Origin: JAGMES01 sp023128035
Lineage (GTDB): Bacteria > Bacillota > Halanaerobiia > DY22613
DNA length: 21,887 bases
Direction: 5' to 3'
NCBI GenBank assembly: GCA_030627905.1
Contig: DAOVRZ010000099.1
Span: forward strand, 1 to 21,887
The position numbers and the translations under genes are program-made. Positions 8,151 to 17,359 of this stretch are shown in pieces. The notes below the pieces were generated by a model, which was given only the letters and a program-made list of their open reading frames with translations, did no database searches and was not told the DNA's origin. The first letter of the stretch is position 1. Each line of letters opens with the position of its first letter.

Positions 8151-10348
8151 TGAAATTAGATCCTAATAAAAAGATTAATATTGAAGAACTGATGCAGGAT
8201 CTGGAGAATTATCGGCCACGGCGCCAGGGTTGGGTTTGGCGTAAACAAGCAGAAGGCCCTGTACAAAAAGGTCCTTTCACTTACTATCAAGTGTCTGAAG
8301 ATTTAAAAAACAGTGTCCCATTGCCTGCTGCTAAATCTTTTAATTATATCGATCCACAGCCTGACTGTGTAATTACTTCTGAGATTGCTTCTGGTCGCTT
8401 TGAAGATGATATTCGTCGGATGAGAATGGCTGCATGGCATGGTGCTGATCATATTATGGTTATCAGAACAATGGGTCAGAGTCATTTTGATGGTCTGATC
8501 GAAGGTACTCCTGAAGGAATCGGTGGTGTACCTATTACAAGAAAGCAGATTAGAGCTTCCAGAAAAGCGTTAGATATGATTGAAGATGAAGTAGGTCGTC
8601 CAATCAATTTCCACTCTTATGTTAGTGGGGTTGCTGGCCCAGAGGTTGCAACTTTATTTGCTGAAGAAAAAGTAAACGGAGCTCATCAAGATCCACAATA
8701 TAATGTTCTTTATAGAAATATAAATATGATTCGCTCATTTGTTGATGCAGCAGTAGCTAAAAAGTTGATGGCATCTGTTGATATGCTACAGATTGACGGA
8801 GCACATAACGCTAATGCAACCGCTCGTGAAGCATGGAAGGTTATGCCTGAGCTTATGGTTCAGCATGCGATTAATGCTATGTTCTCTACTAAGGCGGGTA
8901 TGAAAAAAGAGAATATTTCTCTTTCAACAGTACCTCCAACATCTACTCCTGCACCTTGTATGAGATTAGATTTACCTTATGCTGTTGCATTACGTGACTT
9001 CTTTAAAGAATATAAATTTAGAGCTCAGATGAATACTAAATATATGGAATCCTGTACTCGTGAAGCTACTGTAGTTCATGTACTTAATATGATGATCTCT
9101 CGACTTACTTCCGCTGATATTCAAAGTACGATTACTCCTGATGAAGGTCGAAACGTACCATGGCATTACAATAATATTCATGCTACCAATACTGCAAAGC
9201 AGGCATTGATCGGTATGGATGGTCTGATGGAGATGATTGAACTTAAAGATAATGGATATCTATCAGAAACCGTTAGAGAGATCAAAGAACGTGCTGTTCT
9301 CTTCTTAGAAGAGATCTTAGAAAAGGGCGGATATTTCAATGCAGTAGAAGATGGATTCTTTGTAGATTCTGGTTATTATCCTGAGAGGAATGCTGATGGT
9401 ATTTCACGCCAGATAGATGGCGGTGTAGGTGTTGGCACAGTAATACCTCGTGATGATGATTATATGGCTCCTGTTTGTGATCATTTTGGTTACAACAATT
9501 TACCAGATGGTATAGAACATGCTTGTGATCTGATTGATGGTTGTACTCTTTGTACACCAGATAAGATTGTTTATATTGGTGAATTAGATCCAGTAGATAA
9601 TGCAGAAAAACGTCTTGAAAAGACTGAAGAAGTTCGTGGTGATGGTGGTTTAATTAAACCTGAAGTTGAATGGGCTGGAGATGGTTGGGTGAATACAACT
9701 CTCTTCTTGCCTTGTGACGAAAGAACTGCTGAAGTTGCCGCTTTAGAAGTTGCTAAGAAGATGGGACTTAAAAATGCAGAAGTTATTCATAAACAAGTTA
9801 TGCACCCAACTGAAGGTACATTGTTAGAAGTAAAAGGTCAGGTAGAGTTTACTATTAATCCTGCAGACCTTGTAATTCCTGAAGTAGAAGAATTGCTAAG
9901 TGATGATGAAATTCGGGCCAGCATAAAAGCAAAACCAATGAAGGTTGCCGCTGGAACTGTTGGTGAAGATGAGCATTCTGTTGGTCTCAAAGAAATTATA
10001 GATATTAAGCATGGTGGTATTGAAAAATATGGTGTTAAACCAACATATTTAGGAACTTCTGTCCCAATTGAGAAAGTTGTAGATGCAGCGATTGAGATTA
10101 ATGCAGAAGCGATTTTGATCAGTACTGTTATCTCTCATAATGATGTTCATCGAACTAATATGAAAAAACTTCATGATCTCTGTGTAGAGAAAGGTATCAG
10201 AGATAAAGTTTACTTGATAGCTGGTGGTACTCAGGTAACTAATGAGATCGCTGTTGAGTGCGGTATGGATGCAGGTTTTGGTCGCGGAACCAAAGGACAA
10301 GATGTAGCAAGTTTCCTTGTTAAAAAACGTATTGAAGATGCAGAATAA
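8150..10348 (+). CDS. oraE: D-ornithine 4,5-aminomutase, large subunit (B12/PLP)
   Basis: The catalytic subunit, 732 residues. The N-terminal two thirds form the TIM-barrel substrate domain. The C-terminal Rossmann domain binds adenosylcobalamin through DEHSVG (a DxHxxG motif) with axial ligand H609. K620, eleven residues later in IDIKHGG, matches the spacing of the PLP-binding lysine and the histidine known for this enzyme (H618/K629 in the characterised protein). Later segments STVISHNDVH and LIAGGTQVTNE line the B12 domain. The size and single-chain layout separate it from lysine 5,6-aminomutase, whose chains are about 520 and 260 residues. The start is behind GGAGGAGG, overlapping oraS. 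Confidence 0.95.
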   Translation: MKLDPNKKINIEELMQDLENYRPRRQGWVWRKQAEGPVQKGPFTYYQVSEDLKNSVPLPAAKSFNYIDPQPDCVITSEIASGRFEDDIRRMRMAAWHGADHIMVIRTMGQSHFDGLIEGTPEGIGGVPITRKQIRASRKALDMIEDEVGRPINFHSYVSGVAGPEVATLFAEEKVNGAHQDPQYNVLYRNINMIRSFVDAAVAKKLMASVDMLQIDGAHNANATAREAWKVMPELMVQHAINAMFSTKAGMKKENISLSTVPPTSTPAPCMRLDLPYAVALRDFFKEYKFRAQMNTKYMESCTREATVVHVLNMMISRLTSADIQSTITPDEGRNVPWHYNNIHATNTAKQALIGMDGLMEMIELKDNGYLSETVREIKERAVLFLEEILEKGGYFNAVEDGFFVDSGYYPERNADGISRQIDGGVGVGTVIPRDDDYMAPVCDHFGYNNLPDGIEHACDLIDGCTLCTPDKIVYIGELDPVDNAEKRLEKTEEVRGDGGLIKPEVEWAGDGWVNTTLFLPCDERTAEVAALEVAKKMGLKNAEVIHKQVMHPTEGTLLEVKGQVEFTINPADLVIPEVEELLSDDEIRASIKAKPMKVAAGTVGEDEHSVGLKEIIDIKHGGIEKYGVKPTYLGTSVPIEKVVDAAIEINAEAILISTVISHNDVHRTNMKKLHDLCVEKGIRDKVYLIAGGTQVTNEIAVECGMDAGFGRGTKGQDVASFLVKKRIEDAE

Positions 10349-10378
10349 TATTTTCCCCTAATCATATCATTAAAAATC

Positions 10379-10403
10379 AGGGTCTGGTTATTCCAGACCC
10401 TTT
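10379..10403 (+). terminator. intra-operon hairpin, weak terminator or mRNA processing site
   Basis: A perfect 9-bp stem AGGGTCTGG (10379-10387), loop TTATT, CCAGACCCT (10393-10401). Only three T residues follow, so it may reduce rather than stop transcription between oraE and the GlmL-like gene, or protect the 3' end of the oraE message. Confidence 0.6.
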
Positions 10404-10445
10404 CAAGTATATAAAAGAAATTAATTTGAAAAGAGGTAGAGACAG

Positions 10446-11804
10446 ATGAGAGTAGATGTATTGGTTGCTGAGATTGGAAGTACTACAACGGTTGTCAATG
10501 CTTTTACTGGTTTACATACTAATGATCCTATTTTTTTAGGCCAGGGCCAGGCCCCAACATCTGTCCTGGATGGAGATGTGATCATTGGTCTTAATGGAGC
10601 AATTGATGATTTGAAGAGAAATCTAGGGGTGGTTGTTCTAACTTGGGATGAGATGCATGCGACTAGTAGCGCCGCTGGTGGCTTAAAGATGACAGTTCAT
10701 GGTTTGGTATATGATATGACTGTAAAAGCGGCAAGAGAGGCTGCTCTGGGCGCTGGAGCTGTTATAAAAGATGTGACAGCAGGTCGGATGAAAGAGCGTC
10801 ATCTGAAGAAAGTTATGAAGATTCAACCTAATATTATATTGCTCGCTGGTGGAGTAGATTATGGAGAAGAGGATGTAATTTTAGATAATGCAGAGTTGTT
10901 AGCAAAATTAGAGATGGATGTTCCAATTATTTATGGTGGTAATAAGGTGATTCAAGATGAAGTAAGAGAAATCTTAGAAGATGCAGGAAAAAAAGTTTAT
11001 GTGGTTGATAATGTTTATCCTGGTATAGATGAATTCAATGTCCTTCCAACCCGGCGTGTGATTCAGGAAGTATTTGAAGAACATATTATTCATGCGCCAG
11101 GAATGGCCAGGATTAAGGAATTGATTAATGGTCCGATGATGCCGACCCCAGGAGCTGTGATGGAAGCCGCGCAGCTATTATATGATGATATTGAAGATCT
11201 TGTTGTATTGGATGTAGGGGGAGCTACAACAGATGTACATTCTGTGACAGAAGGATCATTAGAGGTTCGTGATATTATGATAAGTCCTGAACCTACTGCA
11301 AAACGGACTGTAGAAGGAGATCTTGGGGTATTTGTTAATGCGATTAATCTGATTGAGATGATCGGTAAAGAAGAGATTGAGAAAGAGTTGAAGATTGATC
11401 TTAGCAAGATTCTCGAAAATCGGAATCCGATTCCTCAGTCAGAAGAAGAGGTTGGGCTCATTGAGATATTAACGCGGGAGGCTGTAAATATTGCAGTTGA
11501 TCGTCATGTAGGGCAGTTAAAAGATCTGTATGGGCCAACAGGTCGAGTGAAAATCGCTGAAGGTAAAGATTTAACTAAGATTAAGTGGATTATTGGGACT
11601 GGCGGGGCACTGACACGGCTGAAGGCTGGCCCGAAGATATTGACTAATCTAAGAAAAGATAGAGTGAAAAAGCTGATGCCAACGATAGATGCGAAGGTGT
11701 TAATTGATCAGGATTATATCTTAGCATCAATGGGGGTTATGGGTAAGCGATATCCAGAAGCAGCATTGCGGTTGATCAAAAAGAGTATGAGTTTTAAGTT
11801 ATAG
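10446..11804 (+). CDS. GlmL/MutL-like ornithine degradation protein
   Basis: A 452-residue protein of the GlmL/MutL family, an ASKHA-type ATPase fold. The N-terminal phosphate loop is AEIGSTTTVVNAF (about 8-20) and the second one is VVLDVGGATTDVHSV (about 258-272); late in the protein is IIGTGGALTRLKAGP. Family members accompany B12-dependent carbon-skeleton and amino mutases and are thought to reactivate them by removing damaged cobalamin. That is the likely role here, for OraSE. The ATG start follows AGAGGTAGAG. The last 20 codons recur in diverged form at 14548-14607, beyond a ~2.7-kb insertion. Confidence 0.88.
   Translation: MRVDVLVAEIGSTTTVVNAFTGLHTNDPIFLGQGQAPTSVLDGDVIIGLNGAIDDLKRNLGVVVLTWDEMHATSSAAGGLKMTVHGLVYDMTVKAAREAALGAGAVIKDVTAGRMKERHLKKVMKIQPNIILLAGGVDYGEEDVILDNAELLAKLEMDVPIIYGGNKVIQDEVREILEDAGKKVYVVDNVYPGIDEFNVLPTRRVIQEVFEEHIIHAPGMARIKELINGPMMPTPGAVMEAAQLLYDDIEDLVVLDVGGATTDVHSVTEGSLEVRDIMISPEPTAKRTVEGDLGVFVNAINLIEMIGKEEIEKELKIDLSKILENRNPIPQSEEEVGLIEILTREAVNIAVDRHVGQLKDLYGPTGRVKIAEGKDLTKIKWIIGTGGALTRLKAGPKILTNLRKDRVKKLMPTIDAKVLIDQDYILASMGVMGKRYPEAALRLIKKSMSFKL
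11739..11797 (+). repeat. 3' end of the GlmL-like gene, copy A
   Basis: Encodes MGKRYPEAALRLIKKSMSFK at the true end of the gene. It matches 14548-14607 with about four substitutions in nearly 60 bases. The similarity starts a few bases earlier if a 9-bp gap is allowed. Confidence 0.85.
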
Positions 11805-11862
11805 GTTAGTTTAAAAGCGACTTTCAATCGCAGGTAGTTTTAGCTATAAAAGTTGAATTAAT

Positions 11863-11918
11863 TGAATAATTTGATTGTTTCAATAAAGCTATTGACAATA
11901 AATTATTCAATTTTTTCA
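11863..11918 (+). terminator. terminator after the GlmL-like gene
   Basis: TTGAATAATTT pairs with AAATTATTCAA and the stem continues with ATTGT/ACAAT; TTTTTTC follows on the plus strand. It closes the ornithine operon and lies directly against the convergent gene ending at 11916. Confidence 0.65.
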
Positions 11919-13320
11919 TTTCATGAGTTCACTATATTTGCTCATATTGTTAAGAAAATCTATTATTTGTGATTTATCATGGTTTATTCGAACGGTATTG
12001 TCCTCCCAGAGTTTATCAAACATTGCCATATATGAGTCTTGAAAGACCCTATCCTGTACAACGAAAAAATTGTTACTTCCCGAATCGGCATGGGTTTTTG
12101 TCATAACAATGCCGTTGGAAACATAAAGTGAGAAGTTGTGGTTTTCAGGCAGCTGCTCGATTATATTTTGCTCGATCATTTTAACGTCTATGTTATTATT
12201 ATTCTCAAACAAATCCGCCATATATTTCAGATAAGCAGTCCTTTCTATAGGAGAAAGGACTATTTTTTTGTTGAAAAAATGGACAATACCTGTTGAAACA
12301 AAGCTGACAATCTCCACCTTGCGCAGAAGTACACGGATATTATGCTTATATGTAATGTTATTGAGAATAATGTTAATCTCCTGAAGATAGTCCTGTTCGT
12401 GCTGCTCAAAATACTGACTTGATATATCCGAAAACATATCTAAGTCAAAAAACAGTTCATTTAAATTTCCTATTATAAGGGAAATATTGCTGTTAATAAT
12501 GAAACTGTTGTATATCTTTTTTTGCAATAGATTTTGAGGTGAATAACTTTTGAAAAGCGGTATGGATTTTTCGTCAAGGAAATAGTCGTAGGTGGAGAAT
12601 AGCTTGTGTATATGCTCTTGTTTGCGAAATACAGATATAGAAAGACAGACTTCGCTTGATAGGTAGTTGCTGATTGTCGCAATAGTGTCCTTAACAGCAC
12701 ACATGGAAAATTTTATATCTTCATTGGTAACGTATATGTCGTGATTAAACTGAGGATAAGAGATAATTATATAGATGAGGATAATACAGTTTATAACAAG
12801 GTCGTGTTCAATGCCCTTGTTGGTAATAATATATCGTATCCGGGAGTTATTTTCCTTATGAGAAAAACTATCGATAATTTCAAGATAAAGAATCTTGTCC
12901 TTAATATAGCAAAAATCGGACAAATAGATAGCATCTAAAGTTTTTGATTTTATAGTTTGATCTAACTCAACAATGTCGGTAGTTTTAAATTTATTCGAAT
13001 TTTTCAGCTTATTCATTTGGTAACTTTCCAACAGCTTGCTGTTAATGAGATTTTTTATAGTTGAGCGGTTAATGTCAATTTTGGTCAATCCCAAATACTC
13101 CCCTAAAGCTTCTATAGCATCTTCACCAGCATTGTTTGCGATATACGAGGAAATGTTTTTGCACAATACATCAATGTATTTAGGTGCGGGCAGACTTATA
13201 TTATGTACCCATTTGCTAAGGTAGGAAGCATCGTATTTTAAGTAGCGTGCAAGAACGTTTTTTTGTCCTAGATATTAAGATTATGTCGTTTAAAAGTTCT
13301 CCAAAAGATTTTGCTGTCAA
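11916..13320 (-). pseudogene. HTH-domain protein of unknown family, frameshifted
   Basis: The uninterrupted frame covers 416 residues from an ATG at 13166, but the coding signal extends further upstream. The sequence KNVLARYLKYDASYLSKWV (a helix-turn-helix of the lambda-repressor kind) is in frame with it. The start of the protein (TTG 13320 after AAGGA, then TAKSFGELLNDIILISRTKK) is in another frame. The two meet at a run of 7 A (13258-13264); 6 or 9 would give one ORF of about 467 residues. The remainder is Ile/Asn/Lys-rich with no motif I can name, perhaps a sensor domain. It is divergent from the symporter gene, so a local regulator is plausible. The A+T-rich, ATA-rich codon use differs from the ornithine genes. 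Confidence 0.6.
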
Positions 13321-13426
13321 AGTTGCCACATCCTTTTGATTTGAATAACTAAATTATATCATATAATTAATAGCATGTACTAAAAAAATTGATTTTTTGA
13401 TAAAAGTTTTTGTCAATTATATTCAG

Positions 13427-13454
13427 TTGTGTCAACTTAAATTTGTGCTATAGT
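13427..13454 (+). promoter_or_regulatory. promoter for the symporter gene
   Basis: TTGTGT (13427-13432), a 16-bp spacer, then TATAGT (13449-13454) preceded by TG and one base (extended -10). It lies about 90 bp before the ATG at 13542. The near-palindrome CCTTTGGCGCCAAGG (about 13475-13489) lies just downstream of the expected start of transcription and could be an operator. Confidence 0.5.
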
Positions 13455-13541
13455 TATAGTTGACAGGCAAAATACCTTTGGCGCCAAGGGCAATGCAAGT
13501 CTATTGATTAAAGTACACTATGAGAGGGGAAAAGCAAAAAT

Positions 13542-14516
13542 ATGCATCAGGTTATGGAGACCATAGGGTATTGGTCAGGAAAAGTTTCTGAATCTTTGTG
13601 GCAGGTCTTTTTGCCAATACTTATTATTACAGGAATTTACGTTGGATATAAGACATTGTTCAAAATTAAAAAGCAAACAACTACTAAAGAAGCGTCCATG
13701 ACCTTTAGACAGTTTATGGGACCAACATCGATTTCATTGGGAGCGATGGTGGGAACAGGTGCGATTATAGGTGTTTTGGGTGCGCTCAACAATATGGCGG
13801 CGCAGGGACAGATGAGGATTGAAAGTCTTACCCTGTGGACATTAATCGGAGCTACCATATTAGTTCCGCTGTCTTATGCGGAAACATTATCTTCTAAGAT
13901 TATGGATAAACAGCCCAAAAAATATATTTCTGATTTTCTTTCACCGAAGATGGCATCTGTATATGCAGTATGTTATGTTGTTCTTTATATATTCGGATTT
14001 GGTGGATTTCAGTTTAGCGGAATAGGCTCAGTTGTATCGATATGGGGCGGAGAATTTATGAATATTGAGCTGGACGTGGCACAGAGATATCTATTTATTG
14101 TAGTACCACTTATAATAGTAACAGCACTTATTGTTCTGACTAAAAAGCACGAAGTATTTATCAGTTCAATGGCAGTGATGATTGGAGTGGCAGTTGTGGG
14201 ATATTTTGTGTTGTTTATAGTATTTATTACAAAGACATCCGGCCATTGGAGTATATTCTTCAACAATATGATGGCAGGAATGAAAGATCCGATAACAATC
14301 CTATTGGGACTTCCACTGGGCTTTATGTTGGCATTGCAACGTATAATCCAAACAACCGAATCGGGTATCGGCGGATTGCCTATGGCTGCACATGAGAATG
14401 ATAGTAAACCGAGAGCAGCTATATCTGTAGTGCCGGTAATTGCAACCATATTTATTGCGATTATTGTAACATCGTATATTACTTCTTATGGTGTTGCACA
14501 GGGGAGCATATCATAG
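13542..14516 (+). pseudogene. AGCS-type sodium:amino acid symporter, 3'-truncated
   Basis: This membrane protein of 324 residues resembles the alanine/glycine:cation symporter family. Visible are the family signature GPTSISLGAMVGTGAIIGV (about 62-80), SYAETLSSKI, and then repeated hydrophobic segments such as YAVCYVVLYIFGFGGF and FIVVPLIIVTALIVL. Later, ESGIGGLPMAAHEND corresponds to the family's ESGxGSAP-type segment. Full-length members have about 450 or more residues; here the frame stops after SYGVAQGSIS. A copy of the GlmL-like gene's 3' end begins about 30 bp on, so the C-terminal transmembrane segments were lost at a recombination junction. The ATG follows GAGAGGGG. It probably imported an amino acid when whole and is unlikely to work now. 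Confidence 0.75.
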
Positions 14517-14547
14517 ATAAAGGGGTTTGTTTATTATTTTTCCATTA

Positions 14548-14607
14548 ATGGGTAAGCGATATCCAGAAGCAGCATTGCGTTTGATGAAAAAGAGTATGGG
14601 ATTTTAA
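14548..14607 (+). repeat. orphan second copy of the GlmL-like gene 3' end
   Basis: Reads MGKRYPEAALRLMKKSMGF and a TAA. The rest of the gene is absent: sequence before about 14543 belongs to the truncated symporter region. It marks the right end of a foreign segment or the scar of a lost second mutL-like gene. Confidence 0.85.
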
Positions 14608-14896
14608 TTAATCGCTGAGATAAAAATCATATTGTACGATTGTTCAAGAGAATAATATTTTTTGAAAAAAATTTGCTTAAAACTAGTTTTAGATCAAAAG
14701 AGGTATTTTATTAGCATCTGTTGAATTAACTAAATGTAGTTAATTAATGTATTCGACTCCTGATATAATGGTCTTTTCACGACATCCAATACTATCTTAA
14801 GTTTAAATCTTATAAAATAAGAAGAAATGAACCCTGATGTACCTGATGAATGGAGTAGAATGAGTAAACAGGAATAATTTAAGGGGGTATATTTTA
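14608..14896. other. A/T-rich intergenic region ahead of kdd
   Basis: No substantial gene is visible. It contains a 16-codon ORF (14828-14878, starting MNPDVPDEWSRM) without a clear ribosome-binding site, possibly the tail of a lost gene. TCTTAAGTTTA at 14794 is also present beside the hairpin element at 19610. The kdd promoter listed separately lies here. No lysine riboswitch fold is apparent. Confidence 0.4.
14761..14769 (+). promoter_or_regulatory. extended -10 promoter for kdd
   Basis: TG, one base, then TATAAT (14764-14769) is a perfect extended -10 element. The -35 region is poor, as is common for this class. It lies about 128 bp before the kdd ATG. Confidence 0.5.
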
Positions 14897-15931
14897 ATGA
14901 AAAAAGGATGTCCATACGGAACACATCGAGTTATTGAGCCAGAAGGAACACTGCCACAACCAGCATGGAAGATTGACAACACAATGGAGATTTATGACAA
15001 CGAAATCTTAATTGATGTGCAAACTTTAAACATTGACTCTGCTAGTTTTACTCAAATCGAAGAGGAAGCTGGGGGAGATGTTGAGAAGATTAAAGCAAGA
15101 ATGTTAGAGATTGTTGGTGAAAGAGGAAAGCATCACAATCCTGTTACAGGTTCTGGTGGTATGTTGATTGGTCGTATTGCTCAGATTGGTGAAAAACTTC
15201 AAGATCGTGGCTTAAAAGTTGGCGATCGTATTGCAACATTGGTTTCTCTTTCGTTAACTCCTTTGAGAATTGATAAGATTAAAGAAGTACGTCCTGATAT
15301 TGATCAGGCTGATATTGAAGGTCAAGCTATTTTGTTCGAGAGTGGTATATATGCTAAGTTACCTGATGATATGAGTGATACTTTAGCTCTTGCAGTATTA
15401 GACGTTGCTGGAGCACCTGCTCAGACTGCAAAATTAGTTAAGTCTGGCGATACTGTCTTTATCATTGGTGCAGGTGGTAAATCAGGTCTCCTCTGTCTTC
15501 ACGAAGCAAAGAAACGTGCTGGCGTAACAGGTACTGTTATTGGTATGGGTCATAGTGATGGTAGTGTTGCTAGGATTCACGAGTTAGGTCTTGCTGATAT
15601 TGTTCTGCAAGGAAGTGCTACTAGACCTGTAGAAGTGTTGAATATGGTTGAAGAAGCTACTAATGGTAAACTTGCAGATGTTACAATTAACTGTGTTAAT
15701 ATTAATGATACTGAAATGGCCAGTATTTTAGCTACTAAAGATGATGGTGTGATTTATTTCTTCAGTATGGCTACTAGTTTCACTAAGGCTGCTCTTGGCG
15801 CTGAAGGAATCGGTAAAGATACAGTAATGATCATTGGTAATGGTTACACTAAAGATCATGCAGAGATTTCATTACATACTTTAAGAGAAAATCCGAAATT
15901 GAAAGAGATTTTTGAAAGATTATATGCTTAA
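14897..15931 (+). CDS. kdd: L-erythro-3,5-diaminohexanoate dehydrogenase
   Basis: An enzyme of anaerobic lysine fermentation that oxidatively deaminates 3,5-diaminohexanoate to 3-keto-5-aminohexanoate with NAD+. It has 344 residues. The N-terminus GCPYGTHRVIEPEGTLPQPA is characteristic of Kdd. The nucleotide-binding loop FIIGAGGKSGLL is at about residues 188-199. Other visible family sequence includes HHNPVTGSGGML and the C-terminal FFSMATSFTKAALGAEG. The ATG follows AAGGGGGT. It stands alone between the insertion scar and a terminator, pointing at kamA. Its usual partners kce and kal do not accompany it here. Confidence 0.93.
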   Translation: MKKGCPYGTHRVIEPEGTLPQPAWKIDNTMEIYDNEILIDVQTLNIDSASFTQIEEEAGGDVEKIKARMLEIVGERGKHHNPVTGSGGMLIGRIAQIGEKLQDRGLKVGDRIATLVSLSLTPLRIDKIKEVRPDIDQADIEGQAILFESGIYAKLPDDMSDTLALAVLDVAGAPAQTAKLVKSGDTVFIIGAGGKSGLLCLHEAKKRAGVTGTVIGMGHSDGSVARIHELGLADIVLQGSATRPVEVLNMVEEATNGKLADVTINCVNINDTEMASILATKDDGVIYFFSMATSFTKAALGAEGIGKDTVMIIGNGYTKDHAEISLHTLRENPKLKEIFERLYA

Positions 15932-15949
15932 GTTAAATTATTGATTATA

Positions 15950-15983
15950 AAAGGCTACTAACGAAAATGTTAGTAGCCTTTTT
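15950..15983. terminator. bidirectional terminator between kdd and kamA
   Basis: AAAGGCTACTAAC (15950-15962) and its complement GTTAGTAGCCTTT form a 13-bp stem around GAAAAT. T residues follow on the plus strand and TTTTATAA on the minus strand, so it can end both convergent genes. Confidence 0.85.
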
Positions 15984-16059
15984 GGTAGTTAATTAGACGA
16001 AAGAAACTAGCTTGTTTAAAATTATTACATTTTATTCAGCAGGAAAAATATTGGAAGAA

Positions 16060-17280
16060 TTATTCTTCTTCTAGACTATAAATGTCATCACAATGTAATA
16101 GTTTTTCTACTCCAATATGCTTTTTCTCTTTACCACAAAGACCACATTCATGACAATGACTAACCTTATCTTCTGGTTCTGTATATGAGCAGATAACCCC
16201 TTCATAGTTTCTCAGAATGACTTTACGATCAGATTGAGAGATCAAGTATTGTGGGCCTACAGGAATCTTACCACCGCCACCAGGTGCGTCCACAACATAA
16301 GTAGGTACAGAATAACCTGAAGTGTGACCACGTAGAGATTCGATAATTTCAATTCCCTTTCCAACAGATGTGCGGAAATGTTCAATTCCCTGAGAAAGAT
16401 CGCATTGATAGATATAATAAGGGCGAACTCGGTTTTTAACTAATATATGCATGAGTTTTTTCATTATATTTGAACAATCATTTATCCCTTTTAAAAGAAC
16501 AGTCTGATTACCCAGTGGAACACCTGCATCAGCTAACGTAGCTAAAGCTTTTTCGGCTTCTGGCGTCATCTCTTTTGGATGGTTGAAATGAGTGTTTAAC
16601 CAGATTGGATGATATTTTTTTAACATATTTACTAGTTCTGGAGTGATTCTTTGTGGTAAAACAACAGGAGTTCTGGATCCAATTCTGATAATTTCTACGT
16701 GTGGGATGGTTCTTAGCTCACTGATGATTTTTTCTAGTTTTTCATCTGAGATTAATAGACCGTCACCACCAGAGATTAAAACGTCTCTAACCTGTGGAGT
16801 GTTACGGATATATTCAATCGCATTTTTAATAAACTCATCTGGCATAGATGCATCTGTACTTCCTGCCATACGACGACGAGTACAGTGACGACAATACATG
16901 GAACATTGATCTGTTACTAAAAATAATACTCGATCTGGATAACGATGGGTTAATCCTGGTGTGGGTGAATCTTTATCCTCATGAAGAGGGTCTAATAGGT
17001 CTGATTCACTTTTAATTAATTCTAGAGAGGTAGGTACGGCTTGTTTTCGTACAGGGCAGTTGGGATCATTAGGATCCATCAAAGTTGCATAGTAAGGTGT
17101 GATTCCCATTCGTAAAGTTTCTAAAGATTTGCAAATTCCCTCTTCTTCATCTTGAGTTAAATTAATAACTTGTTTTAAAGTCTCTACATCAGTAATCCGG
17201 TTTTTAACTTGCCATTTCCAATCACTCCATTGTTCGGAAGTAACATCTTTCCATAAAGAAATAGTGCGGTAATCACGCAT
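16060..17280 (-). CDS. kamA: lysine 2,3-aminomutase (radical SAM, PLP)
   Basis: Interconverts L-lysine and L-beta-lysine, the entry step of lysine fermentation. It has 406 residues. The [4Fe-4S] radical-SAM motif is C126, C130 and C133 in CSMYCRHCTRRR. The PLP lysine is K338 in DAPGGGGK. D294 and D331 match the aspartates that hold the substrate's epsilon-amino group in the clostridial enzyme. C269 plus C376, C379 and C382 correspond to its zinc site. These residues separate it from glutamate mutase-like and EpmB relatives. The ATG follows AGGGGGAG. Upstream are a sigma-54 promoter and palindromic sites, so it is probably switched on by the adjacent activator. No frameshift or truncation is seen. 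Confidence 0.95.
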   Translation of the reverse strand: MRDYRTISLWKDVTSEQWSDWKWQVKNRITDVETLKQVINLTQDEEEGICKSLETLRMGITPYYATLMDPNDPNCPVRKQAVPTSLELIKSESDLLDPLHEDKDSPTPGLTHRYPDRVLFLVTDQCSMYCRHCTRRRMAGSTDASMPDEFIKNAIEYIRNTPQVRDVLISGGDGLLISDEKLEKIISELRTIPHVEIIRIGSRTPVVLPQRITPELVNMLKKYHPIWLNTHFNHPKEMTPEAEKALATLADAGVPLGNQTVLLKGINDCSNIMKKLMHILVKNRVRPYYIYQCDLSQGIEHFRTSVGKGIEIIESLRGHTSGYSVPTYVVDAPGGGGKIPVGPQYLISQSDRKVILRNYEGVICSYTEPEDKVSHCHECGLCGKEKKHIGVEKLLHCDDIYSLEEE

Positions 17281-17359
17281 AATAATAACTCCCCCTTTTT
17301 ATATAAATAAATTTAAAAAAATTGCGCGTGAGTGTGAATTTTCAAACACTTATATCTAA

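Noticed and set aside
8150..10348. Lysine 5,6-aminomutase instead of ornithine mutase
   Set aside because: The small partner is 123 residues and the large one 732 with B12 and PLP sites on the same chain, as in OraSE; the lysine enzyme has about 520- and 260-residue subunits with B12 on the small one.
14009..14449. 146-residue minus-strand ORF in the symporter region
   Set aside because: It is antisense to clear transmembrane coding sequence, without a ribosome-binding site or recognisable family; an open frame opposite hydrophobic codons is expected by chance.
14608..14896. Lysine or cobalamin riboswitch ahead of kdd
   Set aside because: I could not recognise the conserved cores of either class; the region is A/T-rich without a multi-helix junction.
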